Shown: piece after piece, positions 57,001 through 63,990 of the stretch
How positions within the stretch are numbered: the stretch's first letter is position 1
Layout of the letters: each line of letters begins with the position of its first letter
Source: Cydia pomonella
Lineage: Eukaryota > Arthropoda > Insecta > Lepidoptera > Tortricidae
Reading direction: 5' to 3'
DNA: 64,000 nt
NCBI RefSeq assembly: GCF_033807575.1
Contig: NC_084729.1
Span: 10,044,001 to 10,108,000, forward strand
Made by a program: the position numbers and the translations under genes
Notes under the pieces: model-generated
What the model saw: only the letters and a program-made list of their open reading frames with translations
Database searches by the model: none
What the model was told of the DNA's origin: nothing

Positions 57001-58554
57001 TTGAATATTGAATATACCTACACCGTGGGAACGAGGAACCTGACAGATTTTAAAGGAGTATTCTTGACCGCATTTAGCGTATTTAGTGGAATCAGTATAA
57101 AAAGCAAATTGTATAAAAGTTGGTCCCAGATACGTATTTCAGGATTTTTATAATAAATCACCCCCTTTAAATTAAAAACAACATACCCACACTTTTTTTT
57201 GCCAAATTTAACAAAATTTTTTGCTCCTTATGACCAGGAGTGCGACGTTAAAATCTGTCGGGTTACCTACTTGTTCCCACATTGTGTACAAAATTTATTA
57301 AGTAAATTATGTTTTGTTTTGTTTCTTTATATAAAACATGATAAATATAAAGTATTTTCTGTTTTCTTTCGTATTTAAAATAAGATTTTTTTTCTTTTTT
57401 CATAATTTTTAGAGCCCTATTTTCAATAGTCGAGTTTCAGTTTTTGAACTTATTTGTTGTATTTTACCATTTTTAGTCAACTTTTTTTTATCTAATAATT
57501 AATATTGATCATAAACGGGGCGACAAATTTCTGATGGGCCCCGGGCGGCAAAAACACACGCTACGCCGCTGGGTTAGAGCCGGCGTAGCTTTATTTGACG
57601 TTCATAAGCGCATTGTAATATGCCTACTTGAATAATGAACTATCTTTATCTCAGTATTGAACGACCGGTTTGGCCTAGTGGGTAGTGACCCTGCCTACGA
57701 AGTTGATGGTCCCGGGTTCAAATCCTGGTAAGGGCATTTATTCGTGTGATGAGCATGGATATTTGTTCCCGAGTCATGGGTGTTTTCTATGTATTTAAGT
57801 ATTTATAAATATTTATATATTATATATATCGTTGTCTAAGTACCCTCAACACAAGCCTTATTGAGCTTACTGTGGGACTTAGTCATTTTGTGTATTAATG
57901 TCCTATAATATTTATTATTTATTTATTGTCTGTGCAGCTGCACGTGACGCTACACACGGGGGAGAAGCCGCACAAGTGCTCGCAGTGCGCGCAGCAGTTC
58001 CGGCAGGCGGGCGCTCTGAAGCGGCACCACGCGACCGTAAGTTCAGGCAGACAGACAGACGGACAGAACTACGTACATAGTCTCTAAACAGCTGCACGTG
58101 ACGCTAGACAGACATGACAAATCCATAAGGGTTTCGTTTTTTGCCATTTGGCTACGGAACCCTTAAAGAAGTCACTGGAATAGTTATTTACGATACAAGT
58201 GCAGAAAATAGGAAATTCGCAACGAGTGGTGATAAATTAAAACACGACCGAAGGGGGAGTTTTTAAATCGACACGAGTTGCGAATTACCTATTAGCACGT
58301 GTATCGTACGTTTTACAGTACATATGGCTCTTTAAAGTTTCGACATATGCACGAAAAGTGCTCATTCCCGCACGCGTGCGGGAAAGTAACACTATATGTA
58401 CTGTAAAATATTCCAGGTGCACCTGGGCATCGACACGCGCGTGCAGTGCGCGCAGTGCGGGAAGTACTTCTCCACGCCCTCCTCGCGGACACTGCACGTC
58501 AACACCGTGCACCTGCGCCTGCCGCCGCCCAGCAGGAGACGGCAGAAGGAATGA
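36003..58554 (+). CDS. Gene E: ZAD-type C2H2 zinc-finger protein (12 fingers, 13 exons)
   Basis: Exons: 36003-36137, 38994-39128, 39754-40443, 40874-41001, 42031-42105, 47246-47375, 48325-48431, 48691-48778, 51135-51254, 51687-51749, 53658-53771, 57938-58036, 58417-58554; 673 residues. Every junction is GT-AG and all phases close. Residues 1-90 form a ZAD, the arthropod zinc-finger-associated dimerisation domain: CRVC at 17-20 and CPYC at 57-60, followed by the usual helical tail. Residues 91-295 are an acidic then basic linker with IKDEP. Twelve fingers start at residue 298; many are split by introns, and one is C2HC (CEIC...H...C). The tail VHLRLPPPSRRRQ resembles that of gene F. ZAD-ZNF proteins are nuclear DNA-binding factors that dimerise through the ZAD; this one's targets are unknown. 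Introns total about 20 kb of nested repeats. Exons 6-13 are GC3-rich, unlike exons 1-3. Confidence 0.9.
36843..36994. mobile_element. hAT-type MITE, exact 8-base target duplication
   Basis: Ends cagggccggatttagg and ctctaaatccggcattg; duplication agtgaagg at 36835-36842 and 36995-37002. It lies in gene E intron 1. Confidence 0.85.
37640..38335 (+). mobile_element. CR1/Jockey-type LINE remnant with a nested repeat
   Basis: 37650-37803 encodes a decayed RAIRSIYNMPHG region; 37934-38060 continues with LSDIHTYNTRNKHKL. Between them lies the 130-base repeat (37805-37933) also found at 5057-5190. The 3' end has gcagaataaatctttgaatt and degenerate gaatttt repeats near 38295-38330. Confidence 0.7.
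38581..38940. mobile_element. MITE with ggggttggccgg ends, interrupted by a family S repeat
   Basis: The left end ggggttggccggaagta pairs with tttgacaggtgccaacca at the right; inner blocks are atggcaccaacatagcctgc and ttatggcgccatctatgc. At about 38731-38897 a complete family S copy (ccggtgagtaagg to 13 A) is inserted. An uninterrupted relative is at 58712-58920. Confidence 0.7.
39260..39510 (+). repeat. Interspersed repeat in gene E intron 2
   Basis: Shares blocks (cccacttcccggtttccgat region, ctgatgatggagacaggagg) with 27030-27215 in inverse orientation. Class unknown. Confidence 0.55.
41044..41106 (+). pseudogene. Decayed tandem copy of gene E exon 4 finger
   Basis: tgccacatatacttccgcac and the following 45 bases repeat exon 4 (from 40901) at an offset of 143 bases. 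The copy would read CTSCHIYFRTQYRRHRH, but the last zinc-binding His is Tyr and no donor follows, so it is intronic relic sequence within intron 4. Confidence 0.8.
42137..42999 (-). mobile_element. RTE/Proto2-type LINE 3' end with 16-base target duplication, split by another element
   Basis: Exact duplication aaaacaagtaacatac at 42121-42136 and 43000-43015. The minus strand encodes LRWLGHLERMDEDRNVKRA, then across the inserted element at 42239-42718 WREVAQDREKWRCLVSEAKS and a stop, followed by a (GTAA)n tail. It is in gene E intron 5, antisense. Confidence 0.88.
42239..42718. mobile_element. Inverted-terminal element with agggttgtttcca ends
   Basis: Ends caatagggttgtttcca and tggaaacaaccctattg are exact complements. 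The body is non-coding (atgacgtcacaactctcgga). It has split the LINE reading frame; rejoining across it needs a 2-base duplication. A second copy is at 60036-60464. Confidence 0.8.
43028..44354 (-). repeat. tRNA-derived SINE, family 1, split by a mariner-like insert
   Basis: 43028-43195 is the SINE body in reverse up to catcacacaaat; 44277-44354 resumes with gctcttaccaggatttgaac and ends with the A box. The gap holds the transposase fragment at 43196-44276. Confidence 0.85.
43196..44276 (+). mobile_element. Truncated Tc1/mariner-superfamily (IS630-like) element with broken transposase
   Basis: The plus strand encodes WFQQDGCPAHYARLVREHL, RWIGRAGTILWPPRSPDLN and PLDFF, the DDE-domain motifs of this superfamily (the D of QQDG and the later acidic region). 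A one-base loss in the T run at about 43426-43432 shifts the frame; downstream codons (KTIENLAELRERI, FARKITRSFLRRC) continue to a stop near 43623. The right terminus ctgggacatcctgta fits the common mariner end; the left end and the N-terminal half are missing. Confidence 0.8.
44952..45388 (+). repeat. Duplicated ~440-base repeat with internal hairpin, copy 1
   Basis: Nearly identical to 51989-52447 from ggatagagatacgcggccgg to gcaagtttgagaaaa. The centre forms a strong hairpin (ccgttgcttagcaacgaata with its complement, then gtgcatattcattgct). ttttctcaaacttgc and gcaagtttgagaaaa are inverted near the two ends. Confidence 0.85.
45505..46991 (-). mobile_element. RTE-group LINE, 5'-truncated, open reverse transcriptase, 18-base target duplication
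   Basis: Exact duplication taaaaaaatactaacaac at 45487-45504 and 46992-47009. The minus-strand frame is open for about 480 codons to a stop at 45532: MKNRKAVGPDETPAEIWK, ANYRGIKLTSHTLKIWERII, ENQFGFTANKST, VFIDLEKAFDRVPR, GVHQGSTLSPLLFN, MLYADDVVLL with the catalytic YADD, then MKMLRWAGGVTRLDRIRNEY. The endonuclease is lost by truncation. The short 3' end has agaagaag repeats. It is in gene E intron 5, antisense. The intact frame and exact duplication suggest a young insertion. Confidence 0.93.
47535..47810 (+). repeat. ggttccg-family repeat, long copy
   Basis: Begins ccggccaagtgcgagtcgga, then gggttccgtaccatta, and ends in a gacagacggacagc-rich stretch. It is in gene E intron 6. Confidence 0.7.
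48822..48990. mobile_element. Palindromic MITE related to the ggcgggtccacacag family
   Basis: Left gcgcgtccacacagtacgag to cctcgtgaggaa pairs loosely with right ccgcgcgaggcggcacg to ctgtgtgcacgcgcccgcc. It is in gene E intron 8. Confidence 0.6.
49156..49705. mobile_element. Candidate TTAA-target (piggyBac-like) non-coding element
   Basis: Bounded by ttaa at 49156-49159 and 49702-49705 with terminal cactttcg and cgaaagtg. Only 8 bases of inverted repeat are clear. The GC-rich left part (acccgacactcgggcac, gtggtcgggcacgagc) differs from its surroundings. Confidence 0.5.
49795..49925 (-). repeat. Family S short repeat in gene E intron 8
   Basis: Reverse copy: caaactagcatacggcccgc to cctcgttgagctctggcaac. 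Confidence 0.75.
50305..50611 (-). mobile_element. tRNA-derived SINE, family 2, with 17-base target duplication
   Basis: Exact duplication tctttatggtcaaactc at 50288-50304 and 50612-50628. Read on the minus strand, the head has a perfect A box (tggcctagcgg) and B box (ggttcaaaccc), then body blocks catcgtgaggaaaccgga and gtgcctacgcaaattctc, ending in ggaagaaga. It is a different family from the eight copies listed elsewhere. Confidence 0.92.
51531..51577. repeat. (ATTCT)n microsatellite
   Basis: About nine pentamer units, preceded by aataaaacaa; probably the tail of a retroelement. Confidence 0.9.
51785..51911. mobile_element. Near-perfect palindromic TA-target MITE
   Basis: Arms of about 60 bases starting cagtcagcgtcaaatacttc pair almost perfectly around a loop near 51845-51853; TA at both ends. 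It lies 35 bases after gene E exon 10. Several ORFs cross it by virtue of symmetry only. Confidence 0.92.
51989..52447 (+). repeat. Duplicated ~440-base repeat with internal hairpin, copy 2
   Basis: Partner of 44952-45388; differs by a ~25-base insertion (agaaggttgctttacagtcc region, near 52305) and few substitutions. Confidence 0.85.
52840..53193. mobile_element. Family M1 MITE, interrupted by family M2 MITE
   Basis: Left part matches 19165-19240 and right part 19245-19295. The two halves flank the M2 element at 52920-53143. The left terminal bases have diverged (gagtaagtg). Confidence 0.88.
52920..53143. mobile_element. Family M2 TA-target MITE nested in M1
   Basis: cagtcagtatcaaaagtagc to its complement at 53125-53141, bounded by TA. 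Same element as 16176-16400 but in inverse orientation. Confidence 0.9.
53200..53560 (+). repeat. tRNA-derived SINE, family 1, diverged, with MITE insertion
   Basis: Head cctgcctatgaagccgatg and B-box-like ggctcgaatcc, body to 53350, then an insertion (53355-53514), then ggctaggtcaatctgtgta. The A box is lost. Confidence 0.75.
53355..53514. mobile_element. MITE with cgccatcagatatatcgg ends
   Basis: aaagttcaggcgccatcag at the left pairs with tgatggcgactgtacaaactt at the right (allowing short mismatches); the inner arms atatatcgga / tccgatatat are exact. Confidence 0.75.
53917..54172 (+). repeat. 32-base minisatellite, eight units
   Basis: Exactly 256 bases of gtctacagattc....attctrcttaatcgtaa. 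Two unit types (tcccaattctgc and tccccattctac) largely alternate. Degenerate units extend left to 53837 and right to about 54240. It is in gene E intron 11. Confidence 0.95.
54425..54635 (-). repeat. Inverted degenerate counterpart of the minisatellite
   Basis: Repeated gggaatctgtag-like words (ttgggaatctgtaat, cggaatctgtgtagatggg, gaaatctgtagagacgggg) are the reverse complement of the ctacagattccc core at 53837-54240. Confidence 0.65.
54640..55104. other. Gene E intron 11, unclassified
   Basis: No coding signal. gccgttttccgcaaatttcc to gtggtagaccaagtccagtg looks like retroelement sequence, but I cannot place it. Confidence 0.3.
55105..55361 (+). mobile_element. LINE C-terminal fragment
   Basis: Codons read TRLRLHSAVLRATALANSLL and PECDLFATGI, aligning with the C-terminus of the LINE at 14178-15147 (NSPAVRALRLLNSLL...DCDMFAS). 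Stop at 55359. A short tail with aataaata follows. Confidence 0.7.
55694..55958. repeat. Inverted repeat with ~75-base arms
   Basis: aaaacccgattgcacactaa through gatggtaagtatcgcaggc pairs with the segment ending at gtgtgcagtcgggtttt. The arms differ at only a few positions; the spacer is about 110 bases. It lies in gene E intron 11. Confidence 0.88.
55979..57650 (+). repeat. LINE 3' UTR split by a hAT insertion
   Basis: 55979-56090 and 57580-57650 together equal the 3' UTR seen at 31490-31680 (cccgccaagtttcttgccgg ... tttgacgttcataagcgca). The hAT element at 56091-57571 separates them. Confidence 0.88.
56091..57571. mobile_element. Non-autonomous hAT element with exact 8-base target duplication
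   Basis: Ends cagtggcgtagcg and cgctacgccgctg; duplication ggttagag at 56083-56090 and 57572-57579. Subterminal gccccgggcggc occurs in inverse at both ends. The body lacks transposase motifs and contains the small MITE at 56273-56391. Related to 24930-26267. Confidence 0.92.
57661..57923 (+). repeat. tRNA-derived SINE, family 1, adjoining gene E exon 12
   Basis: Full copy with perfect A and B boxes. Its A/T tail (aatatttattatttatttat) ends about 14 bases before the acceptor AG of exon 12 (57936-57937). Confidence 0.92.
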
Positions 58555-58711
58555 ACGGTTTCCAGATTATGACCAAAATTACTTAAGTGCCAATAACATT
58601 CACACTTTCCGATATCGGGCCCGTAATCAGTCCTGATAATCGTTTCCGTTTCATGGAATATCAGTACATCGTTAACAATATTTGAAGTGTAAATAATACA
58701 CTGTCTCTAAT

Positions 58712-58920
58712 GTGGTTGGCAACTGTCAAAGGTTTGCATAGATGGCGCCATCATAGCTTGCCCCTGTCTCTAGTTTTGTTCTATGAGATTTGGCTTAAAG
58801 TACTGGAATCCAGGTCACGAAATTCCAAAAAAAAAAACAAGAATTTGACACAATTCTTGTGATTGACAGGGCAAGCTATGATGGCGCCGTCTGTTTAATA
58901 CTTCGACCGGCCAACCCCAT
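58712..58920. mobile_element. MITE with ggttggc / ggccaacc ends
   Basis: ggcgccatcatagcttgccc pairs with gggcaagctatgatggcgcc; outer gtggttggc with gccaacccc. Same family as 38581-38940. Confidence 0.82.
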
Positions 58921-58938
58921 TGCCAAAAATGTTCAATG

Positions 58939-59212
58939 TATGGAAGGTAGAGGCAAGGAACATAAACTCCATATACCAAAAATTGTCCAACAAAAAACCA
59001 TAAATAGCCATAAGTGCGCTACAATACCTAGAATACTTGTGAAAAAAATCTAATCATAGATAGCGCACTTCACTCCGTCAATATCGCGTAGGTTCTTAGC
59101 TACTCTAACGCTACTCTGGAGAGATTTGGAACTATTATTTATAGCTGACAGCTGGATATTTTTGCAACAATTCTGCCTAAGGAGATTTTGTTTCTTGCTT
59201 CTACCTTCCATA
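58939..59212. mobile_element. MITE family T, copy 4, exact 8-base duplication
   Basis: tatggaaggtagaggcaagg to its complement; gttcaatg at 58931-58938 and 59213-59220. Confidence 0.92.
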
Positions 59213-59238
59213 GTTCAATGTTTGATATTTTTGCATAT

Positions 59239-59373
59239 CGTTGGCTAAGAGTGTAAACCTGCCAAATCCATTTTTGAAAATAGAGAAATTTGTACCTATT
59301 TTTATAGACATTAAAGTTAAAAATAAATAAATTTCAAAAATGGATTTAGCGGTTTTACACTCTTAACCGACGA
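59239..59373. mobile_element. Palindromic MITE with cgttggctaagagtgtaa ends
   Basis: Left arm includes gccaaatccatttttgaaa, right arm tttcaaaaatggatttagc and ctcttaaccgacg. It contains aataaa at about 59323, the first such hexamer I find after the gene E stop. Confidence 0.85.
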
Positions 59374-59465
59374 TACGAACCATTTTTTTACATTTCAAAT
59401 ATTGTAAACGATGTGCTGATATTTGCTGAACGGAAAACATTCTTCCTCGGGCCCGAAATATAATC

Positions 59466-59572
59466 CAGACCAGCTAGCATGACTTGCGTTGTCGCGCGCG
59501 ACTCCATAAGTCCATACTTGAAGAGTGGGTTGTATGGAGTCGAGCGCAACGCAAGTCATGCTAGCGGGTCTG
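59466..59572. mobile_element. Hairpin MITE
   Basis: cagaccagctagcatgactt pairs with aagtcatgctagcgggtctg; the inner arms gactccata / tatggagtc continue the stem. No target duplication resolved. Confidence 0.8.
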
Positions 59573-60035
59573 ATGCTAATATTGAAAACATATAAATTAG
59601 ACATAAATTTCCTTATCATGTTTTAAATTAATAAATTATTTATAACAACTATGACTACAATATTTTTTTATAATTATGTTAAACACCCAAAATATGCAAA
59701 ATGACCCAACTCAGGTCAGCTGCTAAAGTGCATGAACACATTATGAATGAAATTCATTCACAAAGTGGACACGTATTCTTACAGCTGTGTCTCGCCGCCC
59801 GAGGGACGACGGCGGAAGGAAGGAGCGGTGTGATATTAAAAATGCTGATTTCAATAAATTATATTTACACCATCAATCTTTCACTCAAAGTACATTACAC
59901 TATAGTACAGTATAATTTTATTATTAGAACTGACTGCAGATTTCTTTCCCCGCGAATTTACGTTCATATTTTTCTTTAAGAATGCTTTGTACTTGTACAA
60001 AATCTGCCCGTTCTAATATTAAAATATTACTTCAA
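59573..60035. other. Region between genes E and F, no gene
   Basis: AT-rich. The 92-codon plus-strand frame at 59701 has no domain or coding bias. Confidence 0.4.
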
Positions 60036-60464
60036 TAGGGTTGTTTCCATCTACAAATCTCGGGGTCGAATAGTATCCCAATAAATTCTTTTGGATTATA
60101 AGAACATGTTAAACTACTTTTAAGGGAACTGTAATGACCATATTTCTGTAAATATTGAATTTAAAATGTCTTTTGACACACGTCACGTGACCAAACTCGA
60201 AACGTTATTGAAGATTCTGATGACGTCACAACTCTCGGATTGACACTGTTGACAGTTAGGCGATAAACAACAAATGACAAATGTCAGTTGACAGTTCGTA
60301 TCTTCTACGTGCGTATGTAGTTATGTGTCAAACCGTAAACTGTGACGTCACACAATTTTCAAAGAGCGTTTTGGGCGCGTAAGCATCTGTCAAAATATAT
60401 TATGTTCACTTAACATATTTAAAGCCGTTTTTAGTATAAAAAATGAATTTTAGAGCAAACCCTA
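60036..60464. mobile_element. Second copy of the agggttgtttcca element, internally deleted
   Basis: Follows 42239-42718 closely from agggttgtttccatctaca to aacatatttaaagc; about 50 bases before the right end are missing and the end reads gcaaaccctatt. Confidence 0.82.
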
Positions 60465-60626
60465 TTCGTCATACAAATTTAACTAAATACATATCGTGGC
60501 CTGCCAAAAAAAGTCAGTGCGATGATCTGCAATATAAATCAAATCAGACCTACAATATGAAAAAATATAATAAAATGCTGGTACATTTATTTAATCAATA
60601 AAAACAAAACATTAATTCAGTCCAAA

Positions 60627-60857
60627 CGGCCTGGCCCGGTAGTGGGGCCTATGAAACCGATGGTCCCGGGTTCAAATCCTGGTAAAGGCATTTATTTGTG
60701 TGATGAGCTCGGAGTTCCTGAGTCATGTATGTTTTCTATGTATTAAAATATTTATATATTACATATATCGTTGTCTAAGTACCCTCAACACAAGCCTTAT
60801 TGAGCTTACTGTGGGACTTAGTCAATTTGTGTAATAATGTCATATAATATTTATTTA
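60627..60857 (+). repeat. tRNA-derived SINE, family 1, A box damaged
   Basis: B box ggttcaaatcc intact; the head has lost about a dozen bases (agtggggcctatgaaaccga). It lies 3' of gene F. Confidence 0.85.
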
Positions 60858-61068
60858 GGCAGGCCAGAACATCATTATAAATACTTAAAATATTACATTT
60901 ACATCAAATATTCTACACACTCTCACCTTACTATAACTGGTAGACAGAATTTCCAATATGGAAGCATTAGTATTTTAGAATTAATGTTACATCAGATCTT
61001 TGTCATAGTTCTGGGCAATTTAAAAGTCTCTTTTTTACGTCAAATATAATCTAGACGTTTTCAAAGCA

Positions 61069-61345
61069 AGAGTCAGCAACGCGCATGTATCACCCGTGGA
61101 GTTGCCGGCGTCCATAGGCTACTATGACCACTTTTAGCTAGCAACTCTGAGGTTCTTGCTTTACTGCAGCTTTCGCATGCGTATGGTTTCCCGCCTATGT
61201 GCTGTTTCTGTACGTTATTATATATTCTGTGGTTCAACTGGGCTACTTGTAGAGCTCCTATTACAGACGTCTTGAGCGCCATGTGAACACTTTGCTGCAC
61301 ATCTTGCATGCGTATGTGTTCTCCCGTATGTGGAAGTTATTCACG
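61069..61345 (-). pseudogene. Two decayed tandem copies of the gene F terminal finger
   Basis: Directly after the gene F stop, the minus strand reads FHIRENTYACKMCSKVF (about 61285-61345) and then QHIGGKPYACESCSKA (about 61150-61200), each followed or preceded by a gagctctacaagtagcc / gaactttataagccgcc block matching the gene's last codons. Frames are broken by stops and the histidines are lost. 61069-61121 is a family S repeat fragment. Confidence 0.75.
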
Positions 61346-61349
61346 GCAT

Positions 61350-63815
61350 TCAGCTGGGCGGCTTATAAAGTTCTTGTCGGCGACGTCGCGGAGGAGGTTT
61401 TAGCTTCATGTGGACGTACTTGACGTGAGTTTGCAGGGACCCTGACTGAGTGAACGCCTTGCTGCAGATTTGGCAGACGTATGGTTTCTCACCCGTGTGA
61501 ACCTGAGAAATAATTATAAAATACAGAGAATGCAAATGAAATTAATTTAAAATTATAATAATTATTCAGCTATCACACTTCTGGGCATAGACATAATCTC
61601 TCATTTAGAATGAAATGGAAAAAAAAATCAGAATTATTTTTATTTGTGTAACAGATTTGTAGACACAGTATACAGAAAAAAATCTGTTAAATGATTACGT
61701 TTAGCACAATTTTCCGCGTAATACATGATTTTACACTGTTAACGCGCGTTTTTGGCGTGGTTCCTTCAGAATCTTCTAAAGTAGGATTTAATGTAAAAAA
61801 AAAAGTGCCTTAGTGTAGTGTACTGTAATGCTGTGTAACTAATTTGAATAATAAAATAAAATAAATAAATATGTATACGTTACCAGTTTGTGCGTGTAGA
61901 TGGAGGACTGGTGCAGGAAGGTCTTGGGGCACTCCGCGCACTGCCAGCGCCGCACGCCCGTGTGGATCACCGCGTGACGCTGAAACATGTACATTATTAA
62001 AACACACGAGGGCAAATAATAGAAAACCGATTCTCAAACCATTGCCAACCATATTATGGTCTTTACCAGCAGTTCCACTTCGCCAAATATATATGTACAA
62101 GTAATATTTAAAGTTCTCTCGATTTCTCCAGGATGCCATAGTCAAATTCTAACTGTGCAGTCCTGTTCTGTGAACCTGTCTGGCCTGGTGGGTAGTGACC
62201 CTGCCTATGAAGCCGATGGTCCCGGATTCAAATCCTGGTAAGGGCATTTATTCGTGTGATGAGCACGGATATTTGTTCCTGAGTCATGTGTGTTTTCTAT
62301 GTATTTAAGTATTTATAAATATTTATATGTTATATATGTCGTTGTCTAAGTACCCTCAACACAAACCTTATTGAGCTTACTGTGGGACTTGTAAGAATGT
62401 CCTATATTATAAAAAAAAGTACAGTCAGAACAAGATAAGTTGGCAGCGATTTTGATAGCCCAGACAGCGCAAGTATTATTTTAGACTTCTATTCTATGAA
62501 ATTATGACGTTTACTTAACACTTGCTCAGGCTGGGCTATCAAAATCGTTGCCAACTTAGCTTGGTCGGACTCTTCGTCACAAACATACCTACATGACAAG
62601 GATTCCGAGAAATTGAGAACGTTTTTCGAAATATTGAAGTCGGTTGGTCGGTTTGTATTTGTATGCCAGTCATAATAACTCGTCTAATAACTAACTTAGA
62701 TGCTGGCATATCGTTGACAACCGGCATTTTATGCGTAGCACTTCCAATATGGACTTATTAGCACGTAGCTGTCCAAGGTATCCGTAAAACCGCCAACACC
62801 ACATCTCAAACGCGTTAAAATATATATATAAGCAAGTCTTTAATTTTTTTAATATTCGTTATTCAAATAGGTCTAGCAACAAGCACTTTTAAATGGTCAA
62901 ATTTGACAAATATCATCTTAATCTAAATATCAGAGCAATTTATTGATGCAGTTATTATTGTTCTAAAAAAACATTGAACTATTATAGATATGGTAAACTT
63001 AATAATACGAATTTCACAAAAGGATCGTCAAACATCAAAATTGTATAAAAATACTAGTCTAGAACCTTTCTAGAATAAAATCTAAATGTCAAAAAATACG
63101 GTATATATATATATACATTGAATTATCAATTTCATCATTAATAACATAACAATAAATAATTCATTCTTTACAATCACAATTAATCCCACGGTGTTTCATC
63201 ATTCATGTAGTCTTGTGTGCTATAATAGGCTTTAGAGGTAAGCTTACGTTTTACATAATTTTTAAATCTAACAAATTCATAAATAAATCACTGTTACAAT
63301 CTTTCGGGTTCCTTGTTACACCGTGTGTATAAAACGCCTAAGTAGATATGTTTACTACATTTCCCGGTAGATGTCACTATTACGTCTATCAAAAATCCTA
63401 CATCACGCGAACGGTAGGTCATCGTAGTATACATAAGATATAAAACTTATTTTTGTATTTAGAGATGATTAGTGTGGTTGATAGTTCAGCCGAAATAAAC
63501 ATACTTCCGTTTATAATTAAACGAGGTGTTTGATTTTGAGCTTTCCCCTTCGAGACTAGAGTACAGATTATACACCGTGTATTATGTGTTGTTCGCTTGT
63601 TTTCACCTTTTTCTGTGATAAAAGGTTTGTGTTGTATTCTAAATAGTGCTAAAAACAACAGGGGTAGCCAGACTCGAATCTAAAGTGTAATTTATCTGTC
63701 AATAAGTGTGTACCTGTAAACCAGCGGGGGTCATGTAGCTCTTGGGGCACTGCGCGCACTTGTAGGGCCGCTCGCCCGTGTGTGTGCGCTGGTGGTACCG
63801 CAGCCACGTCGTGTC
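61350..63815 (-). CDS. Gene F (3' part): C2H2 zinc-finger protein, continues past the right edge
   Basis: Three exons on the minus strand: 63815-63714, 61979-61884 and 61502-61350, all phase 0 with GT-AG junctions (ttacag|gtacac, gtttcag|cgtcac, aaactg|gtaacg, tctcag|gttcac). They encode 116 residues: the end of one finger (YHQRTHTGERPYKC), then CAQC, CAEC and CQIC fingers with linkers TGVRRWQC and TGEKPYVC, and a basic tail VHMKLKPPPRRRRQELYKPPS. Introns cut the fingers inside the recognition helix, as in gene E exons 11-13, and the tail resembles the gene E tail, so E and F are probably paralogues in tail-to-tail order. A ZAD is expected upstream outside the window but cannot be seen. Confidence 0.88.
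62173..62408 (+). repeat. tRNA-derived SINE, family 1, in gene F intron
   Basis: A box tggcctggtgg, B box gattcaaatcc (one change); the body is complete but the tail is shortened. Confidence 0.88.
62420..62573. mobile_element. Palindromic MITE in gene F intron
   Basis: agataagttggcagcgattt and tgatagccca at the left pair with tgggctatcaaaatcgttgc and caacttagctt at the right. Confidence 0.8.
62574..63713. other. Gene F intron, remainder
   Basis: AT-rich; a degenerate LINE-tail repeat (relative of 5057-5190) at about 62870-62950 on the minus strand. No exon found. Confidence 0.4.
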
Positions 63816-63829
63816 CTACACGCAAATGT

Positions 63830-63990
63830 AAGTAAGTAAGTAAATATTCTTTATTGCACCACAAAGAAGACAAATAAAAAAAAAAAAAAAAACAGATTTA
63901 CAATGTAAAGAAAGGTAGCAACAGGCGGTCTTATCGCTGTAAGCGATCTCTTCCAGACAACCTTAGGGTAGCAGGATAGCAGGTAGCAAA
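63830..63990 (-). mobile_element. LINE 3' UTR and tail next to a gene F splice acceptor
   Basis: On the minus strand: gtctggaagagatcgctta, agaccgcctgttgctacc, a T run, tgtggtgcaataaagaatat and then (TTAC)n ending about 13 bases before the acceptor AG of the exon at 63815. I recognise the block as a common lepidopteran LINE 3' UTR. Confidence 0.7.

Larger units (their letters stand above)
58586..59460. mobile_element. Family P MITE carrying three nested MITEs
   Basis: Host pieces: 58586-58711, 58921-58938, 59221-59238 and 59374-59460. Insertions: 58712-58920, 58939-59212 and 59239-59373. It begins 32 bases after the gene E stop codon, so probably forms part of its 3' UTR. Confidence 0.8.
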
